A DNA stretch of 6,399 nucleotides from JBJXHB01 sp046160725 (GTDB taxonomy: Bacteria; Pseudomonadota; Gammaproteobacteria; Burkholderiales; Burkholderiaceae_C). The notes under the pieces are model-generated. The model was not told where the DNA came from and did not search any database. It was given only the letters and a program-made list of their open reading frames with translations. Position numbers and translations under genes: made by a program. Where the stretch lies: contig JBJXHB010000489.1 of NCBI GenBank assembly GCA_046160725.1, forward strand, positions 1 to 6,399, in the 5' to 3' direction. The number at the start of each line of letters is the position of its first letter. The stretch's first letter is position 1. Below, in pieces: positions 6,390 through 6,399 of this stretch.

Positions 6390-6399
6390 GCGGCGGGCT

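Noticed and set aside
1..6399. CRISPR array, tRNA, rRNA, insertion sequence or prophage genes
   Set aside because: No regularly spaced repeats, no RNA-gene-like folds, no transposase or integrase reading frame and no flanking target duplications were seen.

Overview
The window looks like chromosomal DNA from a high-GC betaproteobacterium, most likely of the Burkholderiales (Rubrivivax/Leptothrix/Ideonella type). The evidence is GC-rich third codon positions, a HAE-1 type RND permease, a PEP-CTERM-like surface protein and a Tat-like family 5 solute-binding protein. The taxonomic call is an inference from gene content and codon use; the window holds no marker gene.

Layout. Bases 2-2869 (+) hold the 3' nine-tenths of an RND multidrug-efflux permease whose 5' end lies outside the window. 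It has an unusual extra hydrophobic segment after the normal last helix. A 99-bp convergent gap with a GC-rich stem separates it from a minus-strand gene (2969-3733), which encodes a 254-residue secreted protein ending in a PEP-CTERM-like tripartite signal (PAP motif, short hydrophobic helix, five arginines). The 306-bp gap 3734-4039 is a divergent regulatory region. It holds a strong Shine-Dalgarno sequence that fixes a GTG start, a candidate sigma-54 -24/-12 promoter, a 14-bp perfect palindrome and a distal GTGACAA-N12-TTGTCAC dyad. On the plus strand, 4040-4423 encodes a small secreted protein resembling a lone TonB/TolA C-terminal domain. Bases 4502-6286 encode a complete family 5 (peptide/nickel/opine type) ABC-transporter substrate-binding protein. 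The last 113 bp contain a weak terminator-like element, one inverted repeat and one GC hairpin, and no recognisable gene.

How they work together. The genes do not form an obvious single pathway. They share a cell-envelope theme: drug efflux, exosortase-sorted surface protein, periplasmic TonB-like domain and periplasmic solute capture. The RND gene belongs to an operon that continues upstream. The solute-binding gene has no permease genes directly behind it within the window.

The most interesting signal is the architecture upstream of the PEP-CTERM-like gene. A -24/-12-like element sits about 33 nt before the ribosome-binding leader ends at the start codon, and a dyad lies about 133-158 bp further upstream. 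That is the layout expected of a sigma-54 promoter with an enhancer-binding protein, and PEP-CTERM systems are known to include the sigma-54 type regulator pair PrsK/PrsR. I see no complete new defence, mobile or biosynthetic system here.
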